Of a DNA stretch of 64,000 bases, positions 9,772 through 18,374 are shown piece by piece. The position numbers were made by a program, and so were the translations under genes. A model generated the notes under the pieces. It worked only from the letters and a program-made list of their open reading frames with translations. It was not told the DNA's origin and did no database searches. Each line of letters begins with the position of its first letter. Position 1 is the first letter of the stretch. Origin of the DNA: Roseiarcus sp963726105 (GTDB lineage Bacteria > Pseudomonadota > Alphaproteobacteria > Rhizobiales > Beijerinckiaceae); NCBI GenBank assembly GCA_963726105.1, contig CAVSBJ010000026.1:806001-870000 (forward strand), written 5' to 3'.

Positions 9772-10551
9772 GTGGACTTGGGAATCGCTGGCCGGAAGGC
9801 AATCGTTTGTGCGTCGAGCAAAGGCTTGGGCCGCGCGTGCGCCCAAACGCTGGCGGAAGCGGGATGCGCGATCGTGCTGAACGGACGGGACAAGGAGGTG
9901 CTGAGTCGGACCGCAACCGAACTGCGCCAGGCGACGGGCGTGCAGATACGTGAAATTCCAGGCGATCTGGACAATCCGGCGACGCGGGCGGAACTGATCG
10001 CCGCCTGCCCGGACGCGGATATTCTCGTCAATAACAACGGCGGGCCGCCGTATAAGAGTTTCGCCGAGATCAGTCGCGAGGATGTCCTCAGGGGCGTCGA
10101 GTCCAACATGCTGACCCCGATCGCATTGGTCCAGGCGCTGGCGCCGGGGATGGTCGAGCGCAAATTCGGACGAATCATCAACATCACTTCGAGTTCGGTC
10201 CGGACGCCGATCGCCGGCCTCGACGTCTCATCGGGGGCTCGCGCGGGATTGACGGCGTTTCTCGCCTCCGCGGCGCGTCTGTTTGCGCGCGACAACGTGA
10301 CAATTAACTCGATCCAGCCTGGATCGTTTGAGACCGACCGTCAGAAGGCAGGTCTCGCGCGCACGGCGGCCCAGCGGAACGTCAGCGTGGATGTCGCGCG
10401 GGCAGATTCGAAGGGGCGAATCCCGGTCGGGCAATTCGGCGATCCAAACGAATTCGGCGCGCTCTGCGCCTTTCTCGCCAGCGCCCACGCGGGATTCATC
10501 ACGGGTCAGAACATCCTGATCGACGGCGGCGCATTCGCGGGGGCTTTTTAA
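9772..10551 (+). CDS. SDR family oxidoreductase lacking the usual catalytic Tyr/Lys
   Basis: 259 residues with the proposed GTG start at 9772 (AGGGG upstream). The glycine-rich cofactor motif ASSKGLG at residues 14-20 and the NNNGG block place it in the short-chain dehydrogenase family near 3-oxoacyl-ACP reductases. Where YxxxK is expected the sequence reads SSGARAGLTAF, so the catalytic tyrosine and lysine are missing. A subgroup of proteobacterial SDRs shares this and its chemistry is unclear. A longer in-frame start at 9634 would run into the divergent gene and is less likely. Confidence 0.82.
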   Translation: MDLGIAGRKAIVCASSKGLGRACAQTLAEAGCAIVLNGRDKEVLSRTATELRQATGVQIREIPGDLDNPATRAELIAACPDADILVNNNGGPPYKSFAEISREDVLRGVESNMLTPIALVQALAPGMVERKFGRIINITSSSVRTPIAGLDVSSGARAGLTAFLASAARLFARDNVTINSIQPGSFETDRQKAGLARTAAQRNVSVDVARADSKGRIPVGQFGDPNEFGALCAFLASAHAGFITGQNILIDGGAFAGAF

Positions 10552-11155
10552 GGCGGCGAAGGCTCGCCGCGCGCCGACGCCTCGCGCGGATCCGCGTCGC
10601 ATCCATCCTGTTCGGACTCTGCGCCTCCCTTCCGCCACGGCTCGTCTGGGCGGACGGCGCAGCCGCCGCCAAGGAAAATGCCAGCATCACCCTCGATTGC
10701 GCCGGTGAGGGGCCCGATGCGAACCCTCACAGTTCGCGAGTGGCGCTGAAGTGAAGTTCGAGGTTTCCGCGACCTTCGGCGAGGGCGCCACGGTCGCGTT
10801 GGTCGACCCGGAAACGAGCGCGGTCCTCAAGCCCCATTATGATGCGGAAACGACCATCGGACATCTGCAGTTCGTCCGCGGCGAGGAGACGACAATCGTC
10901 TGGACGCGAATGTGGGGCTCCAACGGCGCTCTCATGGGCGAGGCGATTCTGAGCGACAGCGACGTGCTCGCGCTCACCATCGAGCGAGCGGTCCAAGGGG
11001 CGACGCAGCGTCCGTTCATCCTGTTCGCCGCAGCTTCGGCAAGCGCGGCCGCGGCGCCTGCGCCTCGGCCGCGCCTCGCTAGCCTCTCCCAAGGCGAGGC
11101 CGGCGCGTGGCAAGCGCAATCCGTCCGCTCAATCCGCACAGATAAACGCGCTTAA
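10551..11155 (+). pseudogene. Secreted hypothetical protein, apparently frameshifted
   Basis: The segment 10751-11155 is open from a GTG and encodes 134 residues with an alanine/proline-rich tail and no recognised domain. Just upstream, in another frame, 10551-10754 encodes what looks like a signal peptide (ASILFGLCASLPP, then a WADG cleavage-like site) followed by ASITLDCAGEG, and it stops at 10752. That upstream frame has no usable start of its own. The simplest reading is one secreted protein interrupted by an indel between about 10706 and 10752. Two separate genes are possible but less convincing. Confidence 0.45.
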
Positions 11156-11610
11156 CCGCCCATAAACGCGAGCAAACGTTAGTAAAGGTGCTTGCGTTAG
11201 CTAGCGCTTATTTTTCCGAATTGGGACTTTTCAATGGGTTACGGCCAATTCAAATAAAACTCGTCCCCCGTGGCTGCCTTCCGCTTCGCTTCCCAAGGCT
11301 GAGCTGAACCTTCCTCTTGGTCCGTTTTCGCTTGCCGATCGAGGCCAAATTCAAAAAATGTGGCACGAAGATTCTGATTTGTCAAATATCTACGAAGGGC
11401 GTGCATTCACGCGAGAACGCCGAACGCGCGGCCCCGGCGCCTTTCGGGGCGGGCGAGCAGCTCTCAACTAGGCTCGTGCGGCGCCCATCAAAAGTCCGCG
11501 AGTGAGGGAAAACGACGGGTTTGACGGTTGTTTGGGCGTCGTGGTAACTTATGTTCCGCTCTGGGCTCTAAGTAGAACGGAGCTCACGATGCAGAGAAGG
11601 AAACGACGCC
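11156..11610. other. Intergenic region upstream of pqqA
   Basis: 455 bases. It holds dispersed-repeat copy 2 (11216-11259) and the presumed promoter of pqqA in its last 100 bases. No other gene is supported. Confidence 0.55.
11216..11259 (+). repeat. Dispersed extragenic repeat, copy 2 (core only)
   Basis: Carries the core gggacttttcaatgggttac followed by ggccaattcaaataaa, matching the cores at 7590-7620 (minus strand) and 21788-21830. The long A/T-rich hairpin arm of the other two copies is absent or decayed here. Confidence 0.7.
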
Positions 11611-11688
11611 ATGGCATGGTCGACCCCCGAAGTCCGCGAAGTTTGCGTTGGCATGGAAGTGACGAGCTACCTGTCGGCTGAGATGTGA
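11611..11688 (+). CDS. pqqA: Pyrroloquinoline quinone precursor peptide PqqA
   Basis: 25-codon gene that ordinary gene finders would miss. The peptide has the family layout: MAW at the N-terminus, a CVGME block at residues 12-16, and EVTSY at 16-20, where E16 and Y20 are the two residues cross-linked by PqqE to build PQQ; it ends LSAEM. A ribosome site GAGAAGG lies about 10 bases upstream. A 9-base-pair GC hairpin follows the stop. No pqqB, C, D or E is in the window, so this is either an extra copy or the main copy detached from its operon. On the opposite strand 160 bases away are remnants of a PQQ-type dehydrogenase and its cytochrome. Confidence 0.88.
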   Translation: MAWSTPEVREVCVGMEVTSYLSAEM

Positions 11689-11694
11689 GATCGA

Positions 11695-11721
11695 ACGCCG
11701 CCCGTCTCAATCGGGCGGCGT
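11695..11721 (+). terminator. Hairpin after pqqA
   Basis: Stem cgccgcccg (11696-11704) pairs perfectly with cgggcggcg (11712-11720) around a 7-base loop; an A-T pair extends it. Only a weak T-rich tail follows, so it may stabilise or terminate the short transcript. Confidence 0.65.
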
Positions 11722-11847
11722 CTTCGATGTTAAGGCGGTTTGGCGCGCCCTTTTCCAACAGGGCTCGTAAGATTAGGCTAGACCGCTAACCGCAATTTCT
11801 TGGCGCCAAACGGCGCTATTTTTTTGATCCGCCGGCCAAGGAGGCGG

Positions 11848-12187
11848 CTACTGATCGGGCGTCTTGCCCACCGAAATCTCGATCCCCGAATAATACGCGG
11901 CCGGATTTTCGATATCCGCCGGCGAGAGATCCTGAGCCACGACCGGTATCATTTCGTTTTTGCGTTCCCTAGATTTGAATGCAGTGATCTGCTCGATCAG
12001 ATAACTCTCGCTTTGGCCTGCAAGATTGGGCGCCTCGGGGATTTTCGCCAGACCGTCGATGCCGTGGCAAACGGCGCACCGGCTTCCGCCTTTTGCCACC
12101 TTGCTGTTGCGTCGCGGCCTCAGCCCGGGCAACGAATACCATGGCGAGGCAGGCGCCAACAGAAACCGCTTTCAGCGACAGACGCAA
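11848..12187 (-). pseudogene. Class I c-type cytochrome, frameshifted
   Basis: Two overlapping minus-strand frames join into one cytochrome. The first, from a TTG near 12187, gives a signal peptide (SVGACLAMVFVARAEA) and mature start ATQQQGGK. The second gives GGSRCAVCHGIDGLAK with the CxxCH haem site, PNLAGQ, and a candidate methionine ligand in NEMIPVV, ending KTPDQ. Removing one base from the four-base homopolymer at 12091-12094 restores a 112-residue protein like c4/c553 cytochromes. It lies just downstream of the PQQ-dehydrogenase tail, so it was probably the electron acceptor of that enzyme. Confidence 0.72.
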
Positions 12188-12270
12188 ATCAAACCGCAAA
12201 CGTCCTCCACGTGAGCGCCAAAAAAACAGCTCCTGCCAGCGCGAGAGCTGTCCTTTCTCAGACCAGCTTT

Positions 12271-12342
12271 CTACTTGCCGTCGTACCAGATGCGATAGAC
12301 CGCGCCGACGAGATCGTCGGACACGAGCAACCCCACACACAT
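12271..12342 (-). pseudogene. C-terminal remnant of a PQQ-dependent sorbosone/glucose dehydrogenase-type protein
   Basis: 23 codons ending in a stop read GLLVSDDLVGAVYRIWYDGK, which matches how soluble PQQ sugar dehydrogenases of the sorbosone dehydrogenase family end (LLVSDD..GA.YRI). Upstream the homology fades within a few codons and no beta-propeller body is present. It is 84 bases before the frameshifted cytochrome on the same strand, an arrangement common for these dehydrogenases. Family assignment rests on a short match. Confidence 0.5.
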
Positions 12343-12577
12343 AGCCGATCGCGCTGGCAAACTGCGTTGGGCCATTAAACACTGTCGATTGCGCCATGGC
12401 CGCGGCGCATGCGCGAGATCGTGAGCAAGTGTGCGCACCAAACGTCACTCCGTTCGATACAGATTGCGTGATGGTTTCTCGGCCGCCGCGAAGCGCCCGC
12501 GATGAGCGGGGCCGTGCGCCAACGTTCGATAATCCGGACGAAAGCGTCTATGATAGGCATGAAAAGCGGAGCGCGCG

Positions 12578-13195
12578 ATGGGTGTTGAGGGCAAGGACAG
12601 AGCCAAGGTTCTCGAAGCCGGGGCCGCCTCGCTGTCCAATCAGCTCGGCCAGGCGGTGCTTAAGTTGCGCAAGGGCTACGGACTATCGCTCGCCGACCTG
12701 TCGCAACATTCGGGTGTTGCCAAGTCGATCATCTCGCAGATCGAGCGCAACGAGACCAATCCGACGCTGACAACGATCTGGCGGCTGGCCCACGCGCTCG
12801 ATGTGTCCATCGAATCGATGCTGCGGGGCGCCGATGAGGGCCCATTTATCGAGCATCTGGGCAGAGGGACGACGCCGATCTTCGTCTCTGATGACGGACT
12901 ATGCCGTCTTGCGGTAATCGGCTGGCTGAAAACTGTCGACTGGCTGCAATGGTACGATTTTCAGGCCGATCCGGGCGGAGTTCTCGAATCCGCCGCCCAT
13001 CTGCGCGGCTCGGTCGAGTGCCTTTCGGTTTTGGACGGCGAACTCGAGGTCGAGGTCGGCGAGACGACGGCGGCCGCTTGTAGCGGGGAGACGCTGCGGT
13101 ACCGTTGCGATATGCCTCATCGAATCCGCAACCTGAGCGAGAAGCCGGCGCACGCCACGATGGTGTGCATTCTCAAGGCGGCGATGATGGATTGA
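12578..13195 (+). CDS. XRE-family transcriptional regulator with C-terminal cupin domain
   Basis: 205 residues. A helix-turn-helix near residues 22-75 reads GLSLADLSQHSGVAKSIIS then QIERNETNPTLTTIW, the classic HTH_3 pattern. The C-terminal half is a small beta-barrel cupin (ECLSVLDGELEVEVG) likely to sense a small ligand. This SutR/PuuR-type architecture usually controls neighbouring catabolic genes. It points away from the cytochrome/dehydrogenase remnant, so it may once have regulated that module; this is inference. Confidence 0.88.
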   Translation: MGVEGKDRAKVLEAGAASLSNQLGQAVLKLRKGYGLSLADLSQHSGVAKSIISQIERNETNPTLTTIWRLAHALDVSIESMLRGADEGPFIEHLGRGTTPIFVSDDGLCRLAVIGWLKTVDWLQWYDFQADPGGVLESAAHLRGSVECLSVLDGELEVEVGETTAAACSGETLRYRCDMPHRIRNLSEKPAHATMVCILKAAMMD

Positions 13196-13264
13196 TGGCT
13201 GGTTTTCGGCGCGTTCTCACAGGCTTTGAATGATGGTGCCGCTCCCATAGCTGACTTTCTGTAG

Positions 13265-13435
13265 CTACTGCAACCGTTGCCCAAAGGCCACGCGAACGAG
13301 TTGCTCGCGACGCAGGCGGCCGCGCGCTCGATGATTGGGCGCCTCGAGCGGCTCGTTAACCAAGATCTGACGGGCCCATGCGACCGCAGCGGTTGCGGCT
13401 TGCCTTTGAAGGGCGAAACGCGGCGATTTGGCCAT
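13265..13435 (-). CDS. Small hypothetical protein beginning MAKSPR
   Basis: 56 residues, basic, with a good ribosome site (GGAAGGA) before the ATG at 13435. No family is recognised. The start region with its ribosome site is duplicated 165 bases upstream, and since 165 is a multiple of three, a second start at 13600 reads in frame through to the same stop (111 residues). Small, arginine-rich and beside a tandem repeat, so it could also be a chance frame. Confidence 0.35.
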   Translation of the reverse strand: MAKSPRFALQRQAATAAVAWARQILVNEPLEAPNHRARGRLRREQLVRVAFGQRLQ

Positions 13436-13712
13436 CGCTGATTCCTTCCCCGTTTGTCCGACGGATGGTCTGCGAGTCCCTCTTTGAGGCATGGGGTGCA
13501 GCCAGCAAGCCGAGGATTTGGTGACGATGTTTACGGATCCCGGCGTTCCAGCGGCGATTGCGGCTTGCCCTTGGAGGCCGGCGCGCGGCGATTTGGCCAT
13601 CGCCGATTCCTTCACCGTTTGTCCGACGGATGGTCCGCCAGTTCCTTTTTGAGGCATGCGGCGCGGCCAGCAGGCCGCGAACTGGTAAGGATGATTTCAG
13701 GCGCCGAGTGGA
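13383..13712. repeat. Two-copy tandem duplication, 165-base period
   Basis: Unit 1 (about 13383-13547) and unit 2 (about 13548-13712) align along their length. Matching anchors are cggcgatttggccatcg (13421 and 13586) and ccgtttgtccgacggatggt (13458 and 13623). They differ at many scattered bases, so the duplication is not recent. Each unit carries a minus-strand ribosome site and ATG for a MAKSPR-type start. Confidence 0.8.
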
Positions 13713-13886
13713 AGCGAAAGATTCAACTCGCCTTATTCTCGAATCTGAGTCCGTGTGAACGAGTGTCCGATTCGTACTTGGTTTGTTTTTCCCCTGATCC
13801 TTTTCCACCGGGCGATGGCGTCGTGATCGCTCGACAGTCGCGGGACGGCGCGATATGAGCGCCGTTTGTGCCTGCCGGAGCGCTTG

Positions 13887-15020
13887 GTGACCGCAACGCC
13901 TTCCGTAGCTCGTCAAGACGGCCAGGACGGAGTCGTGCTGTCGCTGGCGGGGGAATGGATCGTCAGCGCCGGACACCAGCTCGAGGCGGCTGGGGCTTCG
14001 CTCCCCTCACTTGCCAAAGACGCAAAAAGCGTCATCTTCGATCTCGCCGGTCTCCAACGCATGGACACCGCCGGCGCGTGGTTCATCGATCGCGCCGAGG
14101 TCGAACTGGCAGCGGCCGGAGCGACGGTTTCCTACCGCGGCGAGCAACCTAAGCACGACCTCTTGCTCAAGGAGGCGGGTTACTATCCGCCCGAGAAGTC
14201 GACGCTGATTCATCCGGCTCACACAGTCGCGCTGCTCTCAGCGGTCGGTGAGACAATCTACAATTCCGGCGTCGATTTCATCGACATTGTGGATTATCTC
14301 GGCGAAGTCGTGGTGATGTTCTTGCGCCTCGCCCCCCACCCGTGGCGCTGGCGCTGGACTCCAATGGTGTATCACCTCGAGATGTACGGGCTGCGCAGCG
14401 TGCCCATCATCTTGCTGATCAACTTCCTGGTCGGCGCGATCGTCACCCAACAGGGCATCTTTCAGCTCGCTAAATTCGGCGCTGCGGACTACGCGGTCAG
14501 TCTCGTTGGCGTCCTCGGTTTGCGCGAGCTCGGCGTGCTGATGACGTCGATCATGATCGCTGGTCGCACGGGCTCGGCGATCACCGCCGAAATCGGCTCG
14601 ATGAAGATGCGCGAAGAGATCGACGCGTTGAAAGTGATGGCGCTCGACCCGCTGGAAGTGCTGATCATCCCACGGTTGGTGGCGCTTGTGATCGCGCTGC
14701 CGGTTTTGACCTTTCTTGCCGATCTGGCTCAAATGGCCGGCGGTCTCGTCGTCAGTTGGATCTATGCGGGCCTGACGCCGGCAGTTTTCATTACTCGCCT
14801 TCAGAGCGCCATTTGGGTTGAGACGTTTCTGGTCGGCATCATCAAGGCGCCGTTTATGGCGATCGTGATCGGCCTCATCGCTGCGACCGAGGGCATGGAG
14901 GTCCGCGGATCGGCCGAGTCGCTGGGCCGCTGCGTGACATCGTCGGTGGTCAAGTCGATCTTCATGGTCATTGTTATGGACGGTCTGTTTGCGATGTTCT
15001 TCGCCACGGTGGACTATTGA
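13887..15020 (+). CDS. MCE/Mla-type ABC transporter permease with N-terminal STAS-like domain (MlaE family)
   Basis: 377 residues from the GTG at 13887, chosen because GGAG lies six bases upstream; a TTG at 13866 is the alternative. Residues 1-115 resemble a STAS domain. The rest is the MlaE permease fold with about five to six membrane helices and conserved LREL, GRTGSA and LKVMALDPLE segments. It should be the inner-membrane core of a lipid transporter working with the ATPase and MCE protein encoded immediately downstream. The next start overlaps its stop. Confidence 0.92.
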   Translation: MTATPSVARQDGQDGVVLSLAGEWIVSAGHQLEAAGASLPSLAKDAKSVIFDLAGLQRMDTAGAWFIDRAEVELAAAGATVSYRGEQPKHDLLLKEAGYYPPEKSTLIHPAHTVALLSAVGETIYNSGVDFIDIVDYLGEVVVMFLRLAPHPWRWRWTPMVYHLEMYGLRSVPIILLINFLVGAIVTQQGIFQLAKFGAADYAVSLVGVLGLRELGVLMTSIMIAGRTGSAITAEIGSMKMREEIDALKVMALDPLEVLIIPRLVALVIALPVLTFLADLAQMAGGLVVSWIYAGLTPAVFITRLQSAIWVETFLVGIIKAPFMAIVIGLIAATEGMEVRGSAESLGRCVTSSVVKSIFMVIVMDGLFAMFFATVDY

Positions 15021-15865
15021 ACGACGCTTCGCCCCCCAAGCCGTCTGAGCGCGAAGTGGTCATTCGCGTGCGCGGCCTGAAAGTGGGCTTCGGCGATCAC
15101 CTGGTGATGGACGGGCTCGACCTCGATCTCTACCGCGGCGAGGTGTTGGGCTTTGTCGGCGCCTCTGGCGCAGGCAAATCGGTCCTGACGCGCACGATTC
15201 TTGGCTTGTTGCATAAGCAGGCGGGCACCATCGAAGTGTTCGGCTTGGACATCGACAAGATGACCTCTCACGATCGTCTCGTGGTCGGCGAGCGATGGGG
15301 CGTGCTTTTTCAAGAGGGAGCGCTGTTCTCGAGTCTGACAGTCAGACAGAACATCCAAGCGCCGATGCGCGAGCATCTTGGCTTGTCCCAGTCGACGCTC
15401 GACGGTCTCGCGCTGCAGAAACTGGCGCTCGTCGGCTTGCCTCCGGAAACCGCCGACAAATTGCCCTCCGAGCTGTCGGGCGGCATGACCAAGCGCGTTT
15501 CGTTGGCGAGGGCGCTCGCGCTCGATCCGGAAATCGTCTTCCTCGACGAACCAACCTCTGGGCTCGATCCAATTTCTGCCGGCGATTTCGACGATCTCAT
15601 CGGCACCCTGCAAAAGACGCTCGGCCTCACAGTCTTTATGGTGACGCATGATCTCGACAGCCTGTTTGCGATCTGCGATCGGGTCGCGGTGCTTGGGCAT
15701 AAGAAGGTTATCGCCGCCGGTCCGATCAGCGAGCTCTTGCTTTCGGACGATCCTTGGCTCAAGTCCTATTTCCACGGTAAGAGGGGTGTGATCCGTCTCG
15801 CGGCGGGTGCAGACCAGCCCTCCGCGGTCGCTGCGGAGGACCGGCCCCAGAATGCGAGGCGCTGA
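15017..15865 (+). CDS. MCE/Mla-type ABC transporter ATP-binding protein (MlaF family)
   Basis: 282 residues. Walker A is GASGAGKS near residues 51-58, the signature is LSGGMTKR, and Walker B is EIVFLDEPTSGLD with the following H-loop in VTHD. The TTG start overlaps the permease stop (TTGA), a sign of translational coupling. It supplies ATP hydrolysis for phospholipid movement between inner and outer membrane. Direction of transport cannot be told from sequence. The C-terminal 25 residues after the ATPase core are alanine-rich and variable. Confidence 0.93.
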   Translation: MNDASPPKPSEREVVIRVRGLKVGFGDHLVMDGLDLDLYRGEVLGFVGASGAGKSVLTRTILGLLHKQAGTIEVFGLDIDKMTSHDRLVVGERWGVLFQEGALFSSLTVRQNIQAPMREHLGLSQSTLDGLALQKLALVGLPPETADKLPSELSGGMTKRVSLARALALDPEIVFLDEPTSGLDPISAGDFDDLIGTLQKTLGLTVFMVTHDLDSLFAICDRVAVLGHKKVIAAGPISELLLSDDPWLKSYFHGKRGVIRLAAGADQPSAVAAEDRPQNARR

Positions 15866-15870
15866 GCAGA

Positions 15871-17748
15871 ATGGAGACGCGCGCCAATTACGTCCTGATC
15901 GGCGCCTTCACCTTGGCGGCGGTCGTCGGGGCGTTCCTGTTCATCATGTGGATCGCTGGCTACGGAGCCGCGGGCGGTCACCGGAGCTATGAGGTCGTCT
16001 TCAACGGATCGGTTGCAGGACTTTCGACCGGCGCCAATGTCTCGTTCAACGGCATCAAGGTTGGCGAGGTTACCCACCTTACTTTCTCACGGAGCGACCC
16101 GCACCAGGTCGTCGCCGATATTGACGTCAACTCGGAGGCGCCAATCGACAAAAACACCAAAGCGCGTCTTGAGACACAGGGGCTGACGGGGGGAGCGGTT
16201 GTCGCCCTTCTGGGCGGTCCGACCGCTGGCCCGGCGCTCGTTGGGGAAAATGGCAGGCCGCCTGTCATCCGCGCCGGTCAGTCGATCCAGCTGCAGGACA
16301 TTTTGGATAACGTAGCGGTGCTGTCGACCAAGGCGACGGAGGTTCTGGATGATGCGGATAAGATCATTGCCGAAAATTCCCCGACGATCCATTCGACGCT
16401 CGCGAACATCGATCAGTTTTCGAAAGCCTTAGCCGATAATTCCGAGGGGATCGACGCGGCGCTGAAGAGCGTAGGCGAACTCGGCAAGCAGATCGGGCCG
16501 CTGGCGGCCCGTCTGCAAACGCTCTCCGACGATTCCGATCGGCTCGTTCAATCGATCGACCCTGAGCAGGTTCGCGCGATCGTAGGCAACGTCCGGGCGA
16601 TGTCGGCCAAGGGGGTCTCGGTCGTCGATCGTGCCGACAAGCTTCTTTCTGACAATTCCAATTCAATTCAGTCGACGCTTCACAATGCCGATGTCTTCTC
16701 CAAGGCCCTGGCCGATAACGCGCCGAATGTCGACACGACGCTGAAGAACCTGGCCGAGATCAGCAAGACCGTTCAGCCGGTCGTGGCGCAGTTCCAAAGC
16801 CTAACGCAAAACGCCGACAATGTGCTTAAAGCGGTTGATCCCGACAAGGTTCGTTCGATTGTTGACAACGTTCAGAGTTTGTCGGCGAAAGGCAATTCTG
16901 TGGTCGACCGCGCCGACCAGCTCCTCGCCGCCAATTCAGCCACCCTTCATTCGACGCTTCAGAATGCCGACGCCTTCGCCAAGACCCTCGCCGACAATCG
17001 TCCGAATATTGACGTGACGCTGAAAAATCTGGCTGATCTCAGCAAGACGATCCAGCCTGTCGTTGCCCAAATCCAGGGCCTGTCGCAGGACGCGGATCGC
17101 GTGGTCAAGGCGGTCGAACCCGACCAGATCCACGCTCTCCTCGCGAACGCGCAGACGTTCAGTCAAGCGCTCGCCGAGAGCTCGGACAATATCAAGGCTC
17201 TGGCGCGGGATGGGGCTGTGCTCGCCGGTCATCTCAATGACTCTGCGGGCCGTCTGGACACCGCACTTATCGATGCCAACTCTTTGCTAAAGGCGGTCAA
17301 TTCGCAGAAGATCGCCGGGATCGTCGACTCGGCCAGCGAGGTGGCGCAGACTGTGCGTCAGAATCGCGGCAACATCGATTCGACGCTTAAGAACTTCTCC
17401 GACATGTCCGCCAAGCTCAACGAATCCGCCGATAAAGTTGATGGCGTTCTGACGGCCGCCCAGAACTTCCTCGGCGCGCCGGGCACGAAGGGGGCGGTCG
17501 ACCGCATCAGCGAGGCGGCGCTGTCGGTCAAAAAGCTCGCCGACGACGTCGATTCGCGGATCAAGGACATCGCGAGCGGGCTCAGCCGCTTCACCAATAC
17601 GGGCCTACGCGAATACGAAGCGCTTGCCGTGGAGGCGCGGCGGACGGTCCAGGACATCGACGGAGTTGTGCGATCGCTCGGACGCAATCCAAGTCAGGTC
17701 ATCTTCGGTTCAAGACCCGCGCTGCCCGAGTATCACGGCGGGCAATGA
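15871..17748 (+). CDS. MCE (MlaD) family lipid-transport protein with three 93-residue repeats
   Basis: 625 residues, about twice a typical single-MCE MlaD protein. One N-terminal membrane helix (residues 8-30) anchors it to the inner membrane, followed by a single MCE domain (about 38-115). Residues 158-436 are three tandem repeats of exactly 93 residues, with blocks such as STLHNADVFSKALADN and VQPVVAQFQSL, followed by a degenerate fourth. The pattern suits a long periplasmic alpha-helical tube or stalk. It is the substrate-binding part of the transporter and overlaps the lipoprotein gene downstream by four bases. Confidence 0.92.
   Translation: METRANYVLIGAFTLAAVVGAFLFIMWIAGYGAAGGHRSYEVVFNGSVAGLSTGANVSFNGIKVGEVTHLTFSRSDPHQVVADIDVNSEAPIDKNTKARLETQGLTGGAVVALLGGPTAGPALVGENGRPPVIRAGQSIQLQDILDNVAVLSTKATEVLDDADKIIAENSPTIHSTLANIDQFSKALADNSEGIDAALKSVGELGKQIGPLAARLQTLSDDSDRLVQSIDPEQVRAIVGNVRAMSAKGVSVVDRADKLLSDNSNSIQSTLHNADVFSKALADNAPNVDTTLKNLAEISKTVQPVVAQFQSLTQNADNVLKAVDPDKVRSIVDNVQSLSAKGNSVVDRADQLLAANSATLHSTLQNADAFAKTLADNRPNIDVTLKNLADLSKTIQPVVAQIQGLSQDADRVVKAVEPDQIHALLANAQTFSQALAESSDNIKALARDGAVLAGHLNDSAGRLDTALIDANSLLKAVNSQKIAGIVDSASEVAQTVRQNRGNIDSTLKNFSDMSAKLNESADKVDGVLTAAQNFLGAPGTKGAVDRISEAALSVKKLADDVDSRIKDIASGLSRFTNTGLREYEALAVEARRTVQDIDGVVRSLGRNPSQVIFGSRPALPEYHGGQ
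16342..17178 (+). repeat. Three tandem 279-base coding repeats in the MCE gene
   Basis: Units start at 16342, 16621 and 16900, each 279 bases (93 codons), with no length variation between them. Each contains an NSxxxxSTL block, a KALADN or KTLADN block and a DPxxVRxIVxNV or related block. Confidence 0.85.
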
Positions 17749-18338
17749 TGGGGCGAATGGGGGGCGGATCCCGAGGTGGATTGAGATTTGCCGCGGCGAG
17801 CATTCTCGCGCTCGCGCTTTCGGCGTGCGCGGGCGGACCTCCGCCGACCCTGTATGACCTCGCCGCCGCCACGCCGCCCCCGGCCCACGCCGTCCGCTCG
17901 CAGTTCCGGATTGGCCAGGCGAGCGCGACGGCCGATCTCGACAGCGATCACATCCTGGTCCGCGAATCGCAGACGCTGGCCACCCTTGCCGGGGCCAGCT
18001 GGCCTGAATCCCTGCCTGCGCTTTTCCGCGCGCGGCTGGCGCAGAGTTTTCAGAACGCCGGCCTCGCGCGTTGGATCGACGGCCCGTCGGCGAACGCGAA
18101 TTACGAGGTCGATCTCGACATCCGCGCTTTCGAACTCGACGCCCAGACGAAAGAAATCCATATCGACATCGCCGCCTGGATCGTTTCGCTCGGCAGCGGA
18201 CGGATCACGGCGGACCAGATTTTCAGTCTTCGGATCCCGGTCGAGTCGACCGACGCCGCCCATGTGGCCGCGGCAATGGATCAGGCGGCTTCGACCGTCA
18301 TGACCGACATCGTCGCGTTCGTCGCGACGAAGCTCTAA
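17745..18338 (+). CDS. ABC-type transport auxiliary lipoprotein (PqiC/YmbA-like)
   Basis: 197 residues. The signal peptide ends in a lipobox LSAC, and the mature start GGPPPTLYDL matches the family in which a YDL motif follows the lipidated cysteine. Such outer-membrane lipoproteins are the fourth component of MCE/Pqi transport systems and probably dock the periplasmic MCE stalk at the outer membrane. ATG overlaps the MCE stop by four bases, completing a tightly coupled four-gene operon. Confidence 0.9.
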   Translation: MMGRMGGGSRGGLRFAAASILALALSACAGGPPPTLYDLAAATPPPAHAVRSQFRIGQASATADLDSDHILVRESQTLATLAGASWPESLPALFRARLAQSFQNAGLARWIDGPSANANYEVDLDIRAFELDAQTKEIHIDIAAWIVSLGSGRITADQIFSLRIPVESTDAAHVAAAMDQAASTVMTDIVAFVATKL

Positions 18339-18374
18339 GGCCGACCCGCTGCGCGGGCCTCTGACGCTGAGCCT

